Shown here one piece after another: positions 21,091 through 30,164 of a stretch of DNA of 64,000 bases. A model generated the notes under the pieces. It made no database searches. It saw only the letters and a list, made by a program, of their open reading frames with translations, and was not told the DNA's origin. The translations under genes and the position numbers were made by a program. The DNA comes from Castellaniella daejeonensis. Its GTDB lineage: Bacteria > Pseudomonadota > Gammaproteobacteria > Burkholderiales > Burkholderiaceae_B. The stretch spans positions 38,854 through 102,853 of the forward strand of contig NZ_BAAAFN010000017.1 in NCBI RefSeq assembly GCF_039523555.1, in the 5' to 3' direction. Each line of letters begins with the position of its first letter. The first letter of the stretch is position 1.

Positions 21091-21878
21091 TCCGCCCCGT
21101 CTCCCAGACCCGTCCCGCCATGGGTTCGGGTTTCCCGACCCTGCTGCACAAAGAGCTGATGCGCTTCTGGAAGGTCGGCCTGCAGACCATCGCCGCGCCG
21201 GTGGTGACCGCGCTGCTGTACCTGCTGATCTTTTCCCACGTGCTGGAAGACCGCGTGCAGGTGTACGACGCCATTTCCTACACCGCCTTCCTGATCCCCG
21301 GGCTGATGATGATGAGCATGCTGCAGAACAGCTTCGCCAATCCATCCTCGTCCCTGATCCAGAGCCGCATCACCGGCAACCTGATCTTCGTGCTGCTGCC
21401 GCCGTTTTCCCACCGCCAGATCTTCACCGCCTACATCCTGGCAGCGGTCGCGCGCGGGCTGGCCGTGGGCGCCTGCGTCTGGCTGGTGGCGCTGTTCTTC
21501 GTGCGCCTGCCCGTCACGGCCCCGCTCTGGATGCTGGTCTTCGCGGTGCTGTCGTGCTGGATCCTCGGCGTGCTGGGCCTGATCGCCGGCCTGTGGTCGG
21601 AAAAATTCGACCAGCTGGCGGCCTTCCAGAACTTCCTGATCGTGCCCGCCACGTTCCTGTCGGGCGTGTTCTACTCGATCCACAGCCTGCCGCCCTTCTG
21701 GCAGGCCGTGTCGCGCTGGAATCCGGTGTTCTACATGATCGACGGCTTCCGCTACGGATTCTTTTCCGCGTCCGACGTTTCCCCCTGGCGTGGCCTGGCC
21801 ATCGTGCTGGCCGTCGCCGTGGCCCTGAGCCTGTTCGCCCTGCGCCTGCTGGCGCGCGGCTACAAACTACGGAGCTGA
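21087..21878 (+). CDS. ABC-2 type exporter permease
   Basis: 263 residues from a GTG that overlaps the ATPase stop (GTGA); an ATG at 21120 is the alternative. Six hydrophobic segments are visible (about 33-52, 65-85, 115-140, 147-170, 178-200, 235-255). The ABC-2 motif is seen as NFLIVPATFLSGVFYSIHSLPPFWQ. It pairs with the preceding ATPase. Substrate not indicated. Confidence 0.92.
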   Translation: MIRPVSQTRPAMGSGFPTLLHKELMRFWKVGLQTIAAPVVTALLYLLIFSHVLEDRVQVYDAISYTAFLIPGLMMMSMLQNSFANPSSSLIQSRITGNLIFVLLPPFSHRQIFTAYILAAVARGLAVGACVWLVALFFVRLPVTAPLWMLVFAVLSCWILGVLGLIAGLWSEKFDQLAAFQNFLIVPATFLSGVFYSIHSLPPFWQAVSRWNPVFYMIDGFRYGFFSASDVSPWRGLAIVLAVAVALSLFALRLLARGYKLRS

Positions 21879-21881
21879 CCC

Positions 21882-22133
21882 ATGTCTCCCACCCCCGACC
21901 ACGTCCGCCAGTACATCGCCGACAACCTGCCCTGCGAACACCTCGAAGTCTACGGCGACGGCGCCCACTTCGAGGCCCTGATCGTCAGCCCCATCTTCGA
22001 GGGCAAGCGCACGCTGGCCCGCCACCAGGCTGTCTACCAGGCGCTGGGCGAACGCATGCGCGCGGAAATCCATGCCCTGTCGATGCGCACCCTGACGCCG
22101 GCCGAATACGAAGCCACCAAGAACAATGGATAA
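21882..22133 (+). CDS. BolA/IbaG-family protein
   Basis: 83 residues. Small BolA fold protein. Seen: HLEVYGDGAHFEALIVSPIFEGKRTLARHQ-type core (about 20-49), with a conserved His in RHQAVYQALGERM and a C-terminal IHALSMRTLTPAEY. It resembles E. coli IbaG (YrbA), which is likewise encoded directly before murA and binds 2Fe-2S with monothiol glutaredoxins. It overlaps the murA start by 8 bases, which implies translational coupling. Confidence 0.93.
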   Translation: MSPTPDHVRQYIADNLPCEHLEVYGDGAHFEALIVSPIFEGKRTLARHQAVYQALGERMRAEIHALSMRTLTPAEYEATKNNG

Positions 22134-23379
22134 GCTGCTGATCCAGGGCGGCCGCCCGCTGCAGGGCGAAGTCGTCATTTCGGGCGCCAAGAACGCCGCC
22201 CTGCCGATCCTCTGCGCATCGCTGCTCACCGCCGATCCCCTGGAACTGGACAACGTCCCCGCCCTGCGCGACATCGGCACCACCCTGACGCTGCTGCAGC
22301 GCATGGGCGTGCGTGCGGAACGCAAGGGCGAAACCCACGTCACTCTGCAGGCCGACCAGGTCTCCAGCCAGGAAGCCCCCTACGAGCTGGTCAAGACCAT
22401 GCGGGCGTCCATCCTGGTGCTGGGCCCGCTGGTGGCGCGCTTCGGCCGCGCCCGGGTCAGCCTGCCGGGCGGCTGCGCGATCGGCCAGCGGCCGGTCGAC
22501 CAGCACATCAAGGGCCTGGCCGCCATGGGCGCGCGCATCCGCATCGAGCACGGCTTCGTCGTGGCCGAGGCCGAACGCCTGCGCGGCGCGAGCATCCTGA
22601 CGGACATGGTCACCGTGACCGGCACGGAAAACCTGATGATGGCCGCCGCCCTGGCCGAAGGCCGCACCGTGCTGGAAAACGCCGCCTGCGAACCCGAGGT
22701 CGTCGACCTGGCCAAGATCCTGATCGCCATGGGCGCGCACATCGAAGGCCACGGCACCGACCGCATCGTCATCGAGGGCGTGGAACGCCTGCACGGCGCC
22801 GCCCACCGTATCGTGCCCGACCGCATCGAGGCCGGCACCTTCCTGTGCGCCGTGGCGGCCACGGGGGGCGACATCATCCTGCGCCACGCGGCGCCCGACA
22901 CGCTGGGCGCGGTGCTGGACAAACTGCGCGACGCCGGGCTGGAAATCACCACCGGCCCGGACTGGATCCGCGCCCGCATGGACGGCCGCCCGCGCGCGAC
23001 CGGCTTCCGCACCAGCGAATACCCGGGCTTCCCGACCGACATGCAGGCCCAGCTGATGGCCCTGAACACCCTGGCCGAAGGCACCGCCGTCATCACCGAG
23101 AACATCTTCGAGAACCGCTACATGCACGTGCAGGAGCTGCACCGCATGGGGGCCGACATCGAGATCGACGGCCACACCGCCGTGGTCCAGGGCGTGCCGC
23201 AGCTGCTGGGTGCCACCGTCATGGCCACCGACCTGCGCGCTTCGGCCAGCCTGGTGATCGCGGGCCTGGCCGCCAACGGCCAGACCACGGTGGAACGCAT
23301 CTACCACCTGGACCGCGGCTACGAACGCATGGAACGCAAGCTCCAGGCGCTGGGCGCGGACATCCAACGCATCCAATAG
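22126..23379 (+). CDS. murA: UDP-N-acetylglucosamine 1-carboxyvinyltransferase
   Basis: 417 residues. First committed step of peptidoglycan synthesis: transfers enolpyruvate from PEP to UDP-GlcNAc in the cytoplasm. Seen: GAKNAALPILCASLL (Lys22/Asn23), PGGCAIGQRPVDQH (Cys near 115, the PEP-reactive and fosfomycin-target residue), TVTGTENLMMAA, and GFPTDMQAQLMAL near the catalytic Asp, with RASASLVIAGLAA near the C-terminus. Length is normal. It overlaps bolA upstream and hisG follows after 14 bases. Confidence 0.98.
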   Translation: MDKLLIQGGRPLQGEVVISGAKNAALPILCASLLTADPLELDNVPALRDIGTTLTLLQRMGVRAERKGETHVTLQADQVSSQEAPYELVKTMRASILVLGPLVARFGRARVSLPGGCAIGQRPVDQHIKGLAAMGARIRIEHGFVVAEAERLRGASILTDMVTVTGTENLMMAAALAEGRTVLENAACEPEVVDLAKILIAMGAHIEGHGTDRIVIEGVERLHGAAHRIVPDRIEAGTFLCAVAATGGDIILRHAAPDTLGAVLDKLRDAGLEITTGPDWIRARMDGRPRATGFRTSEYPGFPTDMQAQLMALNTLAEGTAVITENIFENRYMHVQELHRMGADIEIDGHTAVVQGVPQLLGATVMATDLRASASLVIAGLAANGQTTVERIYHLDRGYERMERKLQALGADIQRIQ

Positions 23380-23393
23380 GCGACAGGCTCCAC

Positions 23394-24059
23394 ATGGCCC
23401 CCACTCCCCTGACCCTGGCCCTGTCCAAAGGCCGCATCTTCGAAGAAACCCTGCCGCTGCTGGCCGCCGCCGGCGTGGGCGTGCCGGAAAACCCCGAATC
23501 CTCGCGCAAGCTGATCCTGCCGACGGATTCGGCCGAACTGCGCATCATCATCGTGCGCGCCTCGGACGTGCCCACCTACGTCCAGTACGGCGCGGCCGAC
23601 TTCGGCATCGCGGGCAAGGACGTGCTGCACGAGCACATGGCGCAGCACCCCGGCGGGCTGTACCAGCCCATCGACCTGAACATCGCCCGCTGCCGCCTGT
23701 GCGTGGCCGCCCCCGAAGGCTTCGACTACCAGGCCGCCGTGCACCAGGGTTCGCGCCTGCGCATCGCCACCAAGTACGTGCGCGCCGCGCGCGAGCACTT
23801 CGCCGCCAAGGGCGTGCACGTGGACATCATCAAGCTCTACGGCTCGATGGAGCTGGCCCCCCTGGTGGGCCTGGCCGACGCCATCGTCGACCTGGTGTCC
23901 TCGGGCGGCACGCTGCGCGCCAACCGCCTGGTCGAGGTCGAGGAAATCCGCCAGATCTCCTCGCGCCTGATCGTCAACCAGGCTGCGCTCAAGATGAAAG
24001 GCGAGCATCTGCAGCCCTTCCTCGACGCCTTCGCCCGCGCCTCGGCGGCGATGGCCTGA
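23394..24059 (+). CDS. hisG: ATP phosphoribosyltransferase catalytic subunit, short form
   Basis: 221 residues. Condenses ATP with PRPP, the first step of histidine synthesis. Seen: LALSKGRIFEETLPLL, the adenine/PRPP region VRASDVPTYVQYGAADFGIAGKD-type stretch, and DLVSSGGTLRANRL (PRPP loop). It lacks the ~80-residue C-terminal regulatory domain of long HisG, so it belongs to the short HisG_S group, which needs HisZ for activity and feedback control; hisZ is not in this window. It starts 14 bases after murA. A 132-base gap separates it from hisD. Confidence 0.96.
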   Translation: MAPTPLTLALSKGRIFEETLPLLAAAGVGVPENPESSRKLILPTDSAELRIIIVRASDVPTYVQYGAADFGIAGKDVLHEHMAQHPGGLYQPIDLNIARCRLCVAAPEGFDYQAAVHQGSRLRIATKYVRAAREHFAAKGVHVDIIKLYGSMELAPLVGLADAIVDLVSSGGTLRANRLVEVEEIRQISSRLIVNQAALKMKGEHLQPFLDAFARASAAMA

Positions 24060-24191
24060 CGGCCGCCGCCCGCTCGGACTGCGGAAATTCCGGCTAAGAT
24101 AGATGGGTTGCGGTCGCCCGCGCGCGGCCTGCCCCGAACGGCCTGAGCGCCGTCCGGTTTTCCGCCCCTGCTTGCCTACCCGATTCCCATC

Positions 24192-25499
24192 ATGTCCCTG
24201 ATTCACCGCCTGGATGCCCGTTCTTCCGATTTCGACGCGGCCCTGACCCGGCTGCTGGCCTACGACGCCTCGCAGGACGAGGCCATCGAAACCGCCGTGC
24301 GCGACATCCTGCACGACGTGCAAACACGCGGCGACGAGGCCATCCTGGAATACACGGCGCGCTTCGACCACGTCCGGGCCGACCGCCTGGAAGCGCTGGA
24401 AATCCCCCGCGCCGACTGGCTGGCGGCCCTGAACGGCCTGCCCCCGGACCAGCGCGCGGCGCTGGAAGCCGCCGCCGACCGCGTGCGCCGCTACCACGAA
24501 CACCAGCGCGCCGAGACCTGGACCTACACCGAGCCCGACGGCACGCTGCTGGGCCAGAAAGTCACCCCGCTGGATCGCGTCGGCCTGTACGTGCCGGGCG
24601 GCAAGGCCGCCTACCCGTCCTCGGTGCTGATGAACGCCATTCCGGCCAAGGTCGCGGGCGTGCCGGAACTCATCATGGTCACGCCCACGCCCGGCGGTAC
24701 GCGCAACCCCATGGTGCTGGCCGCCGCCGCGCTGGGCGGGGCCGACCGCGTATTCGCCATCGGCGGCGCCCAGGCCGTCGGCGGCCTGGCCTACGGCACG
24801 CGCACGCTGCCCGCGGTGGACAAGATCGTCGGGCCGGGCAACGCCTACGTCGCCGCGGCCAAGCGCCGCGTGTTCGGTACGGTGGGCATCGACATGATCG
24901 CGGGCCCGTCCGAAATCCTGATCCTGGCCGACGGCGGCACGCCGGCCGAATGGCTGGCCATCGACCTTTTCTCGCAGGCCGAGCACGACGAGCTCGCCCA
25001 GGCCATCCTGCTGTGCCCGGACGACGGCTACCTGGACGCCGTCCAGGCCGCCATCGAACGCCTGCTGCCGTCCCAGCCCCGGGCCGACATCCTGCGCGTC
25101 AGCCTGGCCAACCGGGGCGCCCTGATCCGCACCGAAAGCCTCGAGCAGGCCTGCGACATCGTCAACCGCATCGCGCCCGAACACCTGGAAGTCTCCGTCC
25201 GCAACCCGCAGGCCCTGCTGCCCCTGATCCGCCACGCCGGCGCGATCTTCCTGGGCGCCTACAGCTCGGAATCGCTGGGCGACTACTGTGCAGGACCGAA
25301 CCACGTCCTGCCCACCGCACGCACCGCGCGCTTCTCCTCGCCGCTGGGCGTGTATGATTTCCAGAAGCGCAGCAGCCTGATTCAGGTCTCGCACGCCGGC
25401 GCCCAGACCCTGGGCCGCATCGCCGCCACCCTGGCCACCGGAGAAGGCCTGCACGCCCACGCCGCCAGCGCCTCGCTGCGCCTGGATGCCCAGCCCTAG
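24192..25499 (+). CDS. hisD: Histidinol dehydrogenase
   Basis: 435 residues. Zn-dependent, NAD+-linked four-electron oxidation of L-histidinol to histidine, the last two steps of the pathway. Seen: GLYVPGGKAAYPSSVLMNAIPA, IGGAQAVGGLAYG, VGPGNAYVAAAKR, DMIAGPSEILI, FSQAEHDELAQ (zinc-ligand Gln/His region), and SLGDYCAGPNHVLPT (Asp and second His region). Length is normal. In related genomes hisC commonly follows; here hisB comes after only 98 bases. Confidence 0.98.
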   Translation: MSLIHRLDARSSDFDAALTRLLAYDASQDEAIETAVRDILHDVQTRGDEAILEYTARFDHVRADRLEALEIPRADWLAALNGLPPDQRAALEAAADRVRRYHEHQRAETWTYTEPDGTLLGQKVTPLDRVGLYVPGGKAAYPSSVLMNAIPAKVAGVPELIMVTPTPGGTRNPMVLAAAALGGADRVFAIGGAQAVGGLAYGTRTLPAVDKIVGPGNAYVAAAKRRVFGTVGIDMIAGPSEILILADGGTPAEWLAIDLFSQAEHDELAQAILLCPDDGYLDAVQAAIERLLPSQPRADILRVSLANRGALIRTESLEQACDIVNRIAPEHLEVSVRNPQALLPLIRHAGAIFLGAYSSESLGDYCAGPNHVLPTARTARFSSPLGVYDFQKRSSLIQVSHAGAQTLGRIAATLATGEGLHAHAASASLRLDAQP

Positions 25500-25597
25500 G
25501 GCCCGTTCACGTCCCATGGCGTAAACAGGCCCCGAACCCGCCCGCGCGACCCTTCCGGCACCGCGCGGTTCCTTCCCGACCGACCCGCTCACCGCCC

Positions 25598-26185
25598 ATG
25601 CGCACCGCCACCATCGAACGCAACACCCAGGAAACCCGCATCCGCGTCAGCCTGAACCTGGACGGCACCGGCACCCGCAGCCTGAACACCGGCGTGCCCT
25701 TCCTGGATCACATGCTCGACCAGATCGCCCGCCACGGCCTGTTCGACCTGGACATCCATTGCGACGGCGACACCCACATCGACGACCACCACAGCGTGGA
25801 AGACGTCGGCATCACCCTGGGCCAGGCCTTCGCCGCCGCCGCGGGCGACAAGGCCGGCCTGCGCCGCTACGGCCATGCCTACGTGCCACTGGACGAATCC
25901 CTGTCGCGCGTGGTGGTCGACCTGTCCGGCCGCCCGGGGCTGTTCTACCACGTGGACTACGCCCGGGCGCGCATCGGCACGTTCGATGTCGACCTGGCGC
26001 GCGAATTCTTCCAGGGCTTCGTCAACCATGCCCTGGCGACCGTGCACATCGACAATCTGCGCGGTGAAAACGCCCACCACCAGTGCGAGACCATCTTCAA
26101 GGCTTTCGGCCGCGCGCTGCGCATGGCCACCGAAGTGGATCCGCGCGCCGGAGGCGCCATCCCCTCGACCAAGGGCTCGCTGTAG
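25598..26185 (+). CDS. hisB: Imidazoleglycerol-phosphate dehydratase
   Basis: 195 residues. Mn-dependent dehydration of imidazole glycerol phosphate to imidazole acetol phosphate. Seen: NTGVPFLDHMLDQIARHGLFDL, the metal-binding IDDHHSVEDVGITLG (near 62) and its pseudo-repeat ENAHHQCETIFKAFGRAL (near 160), and the C-terminal STKGSL. It is the monofunctional form, without the histidinol-phosphatase domain of enterobacterial HisB, so phosphatase activity must come from another gene. Confidence 0.97.
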   Translation: MRTATIERNTQETRIRVSLNLDGTGTRSLNTGVPFLDHMLDQIARHGLFDLDIHCDGDTHIDDHHSVEDVGITLGQAFAAAAGDKAGLRRYGHAYVPLDESLSRVVVDLSGRPGLFYHVDYARARIGTFDVDLAREFFQGFVNHALATVHIDNLRGENAHHQCETIFKAFGRALRMATEVDPRAGGAIPSTKGSL

Positions 26186-26229
26186 TCCCGATTCCTCGTT
26201 TCCATAGACCGCCCCAGGACTCCCGCATC

Positions 26230-26874
26230 GTGACCCGCATCGCCATCGTCGACTACGGCATGGGCAATTTCCATTCCGTCGCCCGCGCCCTGCAAGCCGC
26301 CGCCCCCGACCACGACATCCGCATCGCCCGCAGCGCCGACGAAATCCGCGCCGCCGACCGCATCGTGTTCCCGGGACAGGGCGCCATGCCCGACTGCATG
26401 CGCACGCTGGATACGTCCGGGCTGCGCGAAGCCGTGCTGCAGGCCGCCCGCGAAAAACCGCTGCTGGGCGTGTGCGTGGGCGAACAGATGCTGTTCCAGG
26501 CCAGCGACGAAGGCAACACCCCCGGCCTGGGCCTGTTTCCCGGCCGCGTGCGCCGCTTCCAGGGGCCTGCCTTCGACCACGCCACCGACGGCGGCGAGCG
26601 CCTGAAAGTCCCCCACATGGGCTGGAACGCCGTCACGCAGACCCGCGCCCACCCGCTCTGGGAAGGCATCGCCCAGGACACGCCGTTCTATTTCGTCCAC
26701 AGCTATTACGCCGTCCCCGACGACCCGGCGCTCACGGCCGGCATCAGCCACCACGGCCTGCCGTTCTGCTGCGCCATTGCGGACGGCAATATTTTTGCCG
26801 TACAGTTCCACCCAGAAAAGAGCGCAGCCCCCGGGCTGCGGATGTACCGCAACTTCACCCGCTGGCAGCCCTGA
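26230..26874 (+). CDS. hisH: Imidazole glycerol phosphate synthase, glutaminase subunit
   Basis: 214 residues from a GTG at 26230 (VTRIAIVDYGMGN); the first in-frame ATG upstream lies inside hisB. Class I glutamine amidotransferase that feeds ammonia to HisF. Seen: nucleophile elbow GVCVGEQML (Cys near 81), PHMGWN, and the catalytic His/Glu in VQFHPEKS (near 196). Length is normal. It lies 44 bases after hisB. Confidence 0.96.
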   Translation: MTRIAIVDYGMGNFHSVARALQAAAPDHDIRIARSADEIRAADRIVFPGQGAMPDCMRTLDTSGLREAVLQAAREKPLLGVCVGEQMLFQASDEGNTPGLGLFPGRVRRFQGPAFDHATDGGERLKVPHMGWNAVTQTRAHPLWEGIAQDTPFYFVHSYYAVPDDPALTAGISHHGLPFCCAIADGNIFAVQFHPEKSAAPGLRMYRNFTRWQP

Positions 26875-26924
26875 AACCGCCCGGCTCCCGGCACAGCACC
26901 CTTTCCGCACCGACCACGACGATC

Positions 26925-27701
26925 ATGCTGCTCATCCCCGCCATCGACCTCAAAGACGGGCAATGTGTGCGCCTGCGCCAGGGCGACCTGGACCAGGCCA
27001 CCGTGTTTTCCGAAGACCCCGCCGCCATGGCCGACCAATGGGTCGCCCAGGGGGCTCGCCGCCTGCACCTGGTGGACCTGAACGGCGCCGTGGCCGGCAA
27101 GCCACGCAACCGCGCCGCCATCCAGGCCATCGTGGACACCGTCGATGAATCCATCCCGGTGCAGATCGGCGGCGGCATCCGCGACCTGGACACGGTCGAG
27201 TACTACCTGGACAACGGCATCTCCTACGTGATCATCGGCACGGCGGCGGTCAAGGACCCGGGCTTCCTCAGCGACGCCTGCTCGGCCTTCCCGGGCCACA
27301 TCATCGTCGGCCTGGATGCGCGCGACGGCAAGATCGCCACCGACGGCTGGTCGAAGCTGACCCGGCACGACGTGCTCGACCTGGCCCGGAAATTCGAGGA
27401 CTACGGCTGCGAGTCCATCATCTACACCGACATCGGCCGCGACGGCATGCTCTCGGGCGTCAACATCGAAGCCACCGTGCGCCTGGCGCAGCACGTTCGC
27501 ATCCCGGTCATCGCCTCGGGCGGCGTGGCATCGCTGGACGACATCCGCGCCCTGTGCGAAGTGGCCGACGAGGGCGTCGACGGCGCGATCCTGGGCCGCA
27601 GCCTGTACGAAGGCACCCTGGACTTCGCTGCCGCCCAGTCGCTCGCGGACCAGCTGGTTCCCCCCCCGACGGCGACAGCCGGAGAGGACGCCGAAGCATG
27701 A
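26925..27701 (+). CDS. hisA: ProFAR isomerase
   Basis: 258 residues. TIM-barrel isomerase acting on 5'-ProFAR. Seen: PAIDLKDGQCVRLRQGD (catalytic Asp8), QIGGGIRDLDTVE, GTAAVKDP, YTDIGRDGMLSGVN (second catalytic Asp) and VIASGGVASLDDI. The two half-barrel phosphate loops GGGI and SGGV are both present. The stop overlaps the hisF ATG (ATGA). The C-terminal tail is slightly longer than usual and low in complexity. Confidence 0.97.
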   Translation: MLLIPAIDLKDGQCVRLRQGDLDQATVFSEDPAAMADQWVAQGARRLHLVDLNGAVAGKPRNRAAIQAIVDTVDESIPVQIGGGIRDLDTVEYYLDNGISYVIIGTAAVKDPGFLSDACSAFPGHIIVGLDARDGKIATDGWSKLTRHDVLDLARKFEDYGCESIIYTDIGRDGMLSGVNIEATVRLAQHVRIPVIASGGVASLDDIRALCEVADEGVDGAILGRSLYEGTLDFAAAQSLADQLVPPPTATAGEDAEA

Positions 27702-28522
27702 CTTCGTCCGACACGCAGGCCGGCCGGTCGGGTCTGTGCCGCCGCATCATCCCCTGCCTGGACGTCAACGCCGGGCGGGTGGTAAAGGGCGTGAACTTCG
27801 TCAACCTGACCGACGCCGGCGACCCGGTGGAGATCGCCCGGCGCTATGACGAACAGGGCGCCGACGAGCTCACCTTCCTCGACATCACGGCCACGTCCGA
27901 CGACCGCGACCTGATCCTGCCCATCATCGAGGCCGTGGCGCGCCAGGTCTTCATTCCCCTGACGGTCGGCGGCGGCGTGCGCCAGGTGGCCGATGTGCAG
28001 CGCCTGCTGGACGCGGGTGCCGACAAGGTCTCCATCAACAGCGCCGCGGTCGCCCGCCCGGAACTCGTGGCCGAGGCCGCCCGCCACCACGGCTCGCAGT
28101 GCATCGTCGTGGCCCTCGACGCCCGCCGCGTCTCGGGCGAAGGCGAAGCGCCGCGCTGGGAAATCTTCACCCACGGCGGCCGCCGGGCCACCGGCCTGGA
28201 TGCCGTGCAATGGGCGCGCCGCATGGCCGACCTGGGCGCCGGCGAACTGCTGCTCACCAGCATGGACCGCGACGGCACCAAGTCCGGCTTCGACCTCGAA
28301 CTGACGCGCACCGTTTCGGATGCCGTGCCCGTGCCGGTGATCGCCTCCGGCGGCGTCGGCACCCTGCAGCACCTGGCCGACGGGATCACGCTGGGCCACG
28401 CCAGCGCCGTGCTGGCCGCCAGCATCTTCCACTTCGGCCAGCACACCCTGGCCGAGGCCAAGGCCTACCTAGCCGCCCAGGGCATCCCGGTGCGACCCGC
28501 TCCCGCGCAGGTGCCCGCATGA
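27698..28522 (+). CDS. hisF: Imidazole glycerol phosphate synthase, cyclase subunit
   Basis: 274 residues. Cyclase partner of HisH; forms IGP and AICAR from PRFAR and ammonia. Seen: RRIIPCLDVNAGRVVKGVNF (catalytic Asp near 22), TVGGGVRQVADV, NSAAVARPEL, TSMDRDGTKSGFD (second catalytic Asp) and VIASGGVGTLQHL. An N-terminal extension of about 12 residues precedes the usual start. It overlaps hisA by 4 bases and hisI by 4 bases. Confidence 0.97.
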   Translation: MTSSDTQAGRSGLCRRIIPCLDVNAGRVVKGVNFVNLTDAGDPVEIARRYDEQGADELTFLDITATSDDRDLILPIIEAVARQVFIPLTVGGGVRQVADVQRLLDAGADKVSINSAAVARPELVAEAARHHGSQCIVVALDARRVSGEGEAPRWEIFTHGGRRATGLDAVQWARRMADLGAGELLLTSMDRDGTKSGFDLELTRTVSDAVPVPVIASGGVGTLQHLADGITLGHASAVLAASIFHFGQHTLAEAKAYLAAQGIPVRPAPAQVPA

Positions 28523-28968
28523 CGGCGCCCGCCCAGCCCACCGCCGGCGCGCCGGAAGACTGGCTGGCGGCCCTGCATTTCGACGACCAGGGCCTCATCC
28601 CCGCCATCGCCCAGGACGCGCAGAGCGGCACCGTGCTGATGATGGCCTGGATGAACGCCGAGGCCGTGCGCGAAACCGTGCGCACCGGCCGCGCCGTGTA
28701 TTTCTCGCGTTCGCGCGGGCGCCTGTGGCGCAAGGGCGAGGAATCCGGCCACGTCCAGCAGGTCCACGACATCCGCCTGGACTGCGACGGCGACGTGCTG
28801 CTGCTCAAGGTCACCCAGGTCGGCGGCATCGCCTGCCACACCGGGCGCGAGCGCTGCTTCTACCGAGGCCTGGACCTGGCCGGCGCACAGCCGGCCTGGG
28901 CCGTCCAGGATCCGGTGCTGAAGGACCCCGAGTCCATCTACAGCCATGCCCATCCGGGCGGCCACTGA
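28519..28968 (+). CDS. hisI: Phosphoribosyl-AMP cyclohydrolase
   Basis: 149 residues. Zn/Mg-dependent opening of the adenine ring of PR-AMP. Seen: VLMMAWMNAEAVRET, YFSRSRGRLWRKGEESGHVQ, DIRLDCDGDVLLLKV (metal-binding Asp/Cys region) and GGIACHTGRERCFYR. It is a stand-alone enzyme, not fused to HisE. The start is the ATG overlapping the hisF stop. Confidence 0.97.
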   Translation: MTAPAQPTAGAPEDWLAALHFDDQGLIPAIAQDAQSGTVLMMAWMNAEAVRETVRTGRAVYFSRSRGRLWRKGEESGHVQQVHDIRLDCDGDVLLLKVTQVGGIACHTGRERCFYRGLDLAGAQPAWAVQDPVLKDPESIYSHAHPGGH

Positions 28969-29027
28969 ACGCGCGCAGCGGTCCGGACGCGTCCGGACCG
29001 GCACCTTCTTCGATGACGAATTGCTCC

Positions 29028-29372
29028 ATGACACAATCCCCCTCCCCCGATATCCTGGCCCGGCTGGCCGACACCCTGGACACGCGCCGGCCCGAGCGCG
29101 GCGGCGATCCCCAGACGTCCTACACCGCCAAGCTGCTGTCGCGCGGCCCGGATGCCTTCCTGAAGAAGATCGGCGAAGAAGCCACCGAGCTGGTCATGGC
29201 CGCCAAGGACGGCGTCCCTGAACGCATCGTCGCCGAGACCGCCGACCTCTGGTTCCACTGCCTGGTCGCCCTGACGCACTTCGGCCTGCGCCCCGAAGAC
29301 GTGCTGGCCGAGCTGGCACGCCGCGAAGGCCTTTCCGGGCTCGAGGAAAAAGCCTCCCGTCCCAAGGACTGA
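29028..29372 (+). CDS. hisE: Phosphoribosyl-ATP pyrophosphatase
   Basis: 114 residues from the ATG at 29028; an ATG at 29013 would add five residues. All-helical MazG-like enzyme that removes pyrophosphate from PR-ATP. Seen: SYTAKLLSRGPDAFLKKIGEEATELVMAAKDG and ETADLWFHCLVAL, with the Glu residues of the metal site in EEATE. It is the last his gene of the cluster, 59 bases after hisI. Confidence 0.96.
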   Translation: MTQSPSPDILARLADTLDTRRPERGGDPQTSYTAKLLSRGPDAFLKKIGEEATELVMAAKDGVPERIVAETADLWFHCLVALTHFGLRPEDVLAELARREGLSGLEEKASRPKD

Positions 29373-29525
29373 CCGGGCGCCACCGGCCCGCGCGATCCGG
29401 CCGCACCCTCGGTACATACCCGCAGACGCAGGCCCGGACGCGGTCAGATCAAACCGGCCCCCACGAAAATATGGCAACATACGGGATTGATCGGGTCGAT
29501 GTCCGGCCCCGCTCCGTAGGTCCCC

Positions 29526-29894
29526 ATGAGCCACGATTGCCTGTTCTGTAAAATCGCCCGGCACGAGATCCCCGCCCGCATTGTCCACGAAGACGACGAA
29601 TTCCTCGCATTCCACGACATCAACCCGGCGGCTCCCGTGCACCTGCTGCTGATCCCGAAACATCACGTGGCATCCCTGGCCGACATCGGCGCCGCCGACG
29701 GCGACTGGCTGGCCCGCATGCTGCGCCTGGCGCCCGAAATCGCCTTCGCCAACGGCTGCAATCCCATGCCCGCCGGGGGCTTCCGCCTGGTGTCCAACAC
29801 CGGCACCGAAGGCGGCCAGGAAATCGATCACCTGCATTTCCACATCCTGGGGGGCCAACGCCCCTGGTCAAACCGCGCGGCCCCCGCCGCCTAA
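29526..29894 (+). CDS. hinT: HIT-family nucleotide-binding hydrolase (HinT-like)
   Basis: 122 residues. Seen: CLFCKIARHEIPARIVHEDDEFLAFHDI (N-terminal HIT fold), LIPKHHV, and the histidine triad HLHFHILGG. HinT proteins hydrolyse purine nucleoside phosphoramidates in the cytoplasm. It lies between hisE and tatA, a common betaproteobacterial order, and ends 12 bases before tatA. The 153-base gap upstream shows no clear promoter. Confidence 0.95.
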   Translation: MSHDCLFCKIARHEIPARIVHEDDEFLAFHDINPAAPVHLLLIPKHHVASLADIGAADGDWLARMLRLAPEIAFANGCNPMPAGGFRLVSNTGTEGGQEIDHLHFHILGGQRPWSNRAAPAA

Positions 29895-29906
29895 GGAGTA
29901 CTTCTC

Positions 29907-30137
29907 ATGGGTAGCTTCAGCATCTGGCACTGGCTGATCGTCCTGGTCATCGTGGCCCTGATCTTCGGCACGAAAAAACTGCGTAACATCGGCGAGGATC
30001 TCGGTGGTGCGGTCAAAGGCTTCAAGAAAGGCATGAAAGACGCGCAGGACGAATCCACCGCCAAGCCGGCCGTCACGCAGCAGGCCAGCGACGCCGATAC
30101 GGTCGACGTCCAGGCCCGCGAAAAGACCGACGCCTGA
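29907..30137 (+). CDS. tatA: Twin-arginine translocase subunit TatA
   Basis: 76 residues. Pore-forming Tat component. One N-terminal membrane helix (about residues 5-19) ends at the hinge FGTKKL, followed by the amphipathic helix RNIGEDLGGAVKGFKKGM and an acidic disordered tail. A strong AAGGAG lies before the ATG. First gene of tatABC. Confidence 0.97.
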   Translation: MGSFSIWHWLIVLVIVALIFGTKKLRNIGEDLGGAVKGFKKGMKDAQDESTAKPAVTQQASDADTVDVQAREKTDA

Positions 30138-30164
30138 TCCCGACCGCCGCGTACCGGACCCGCC

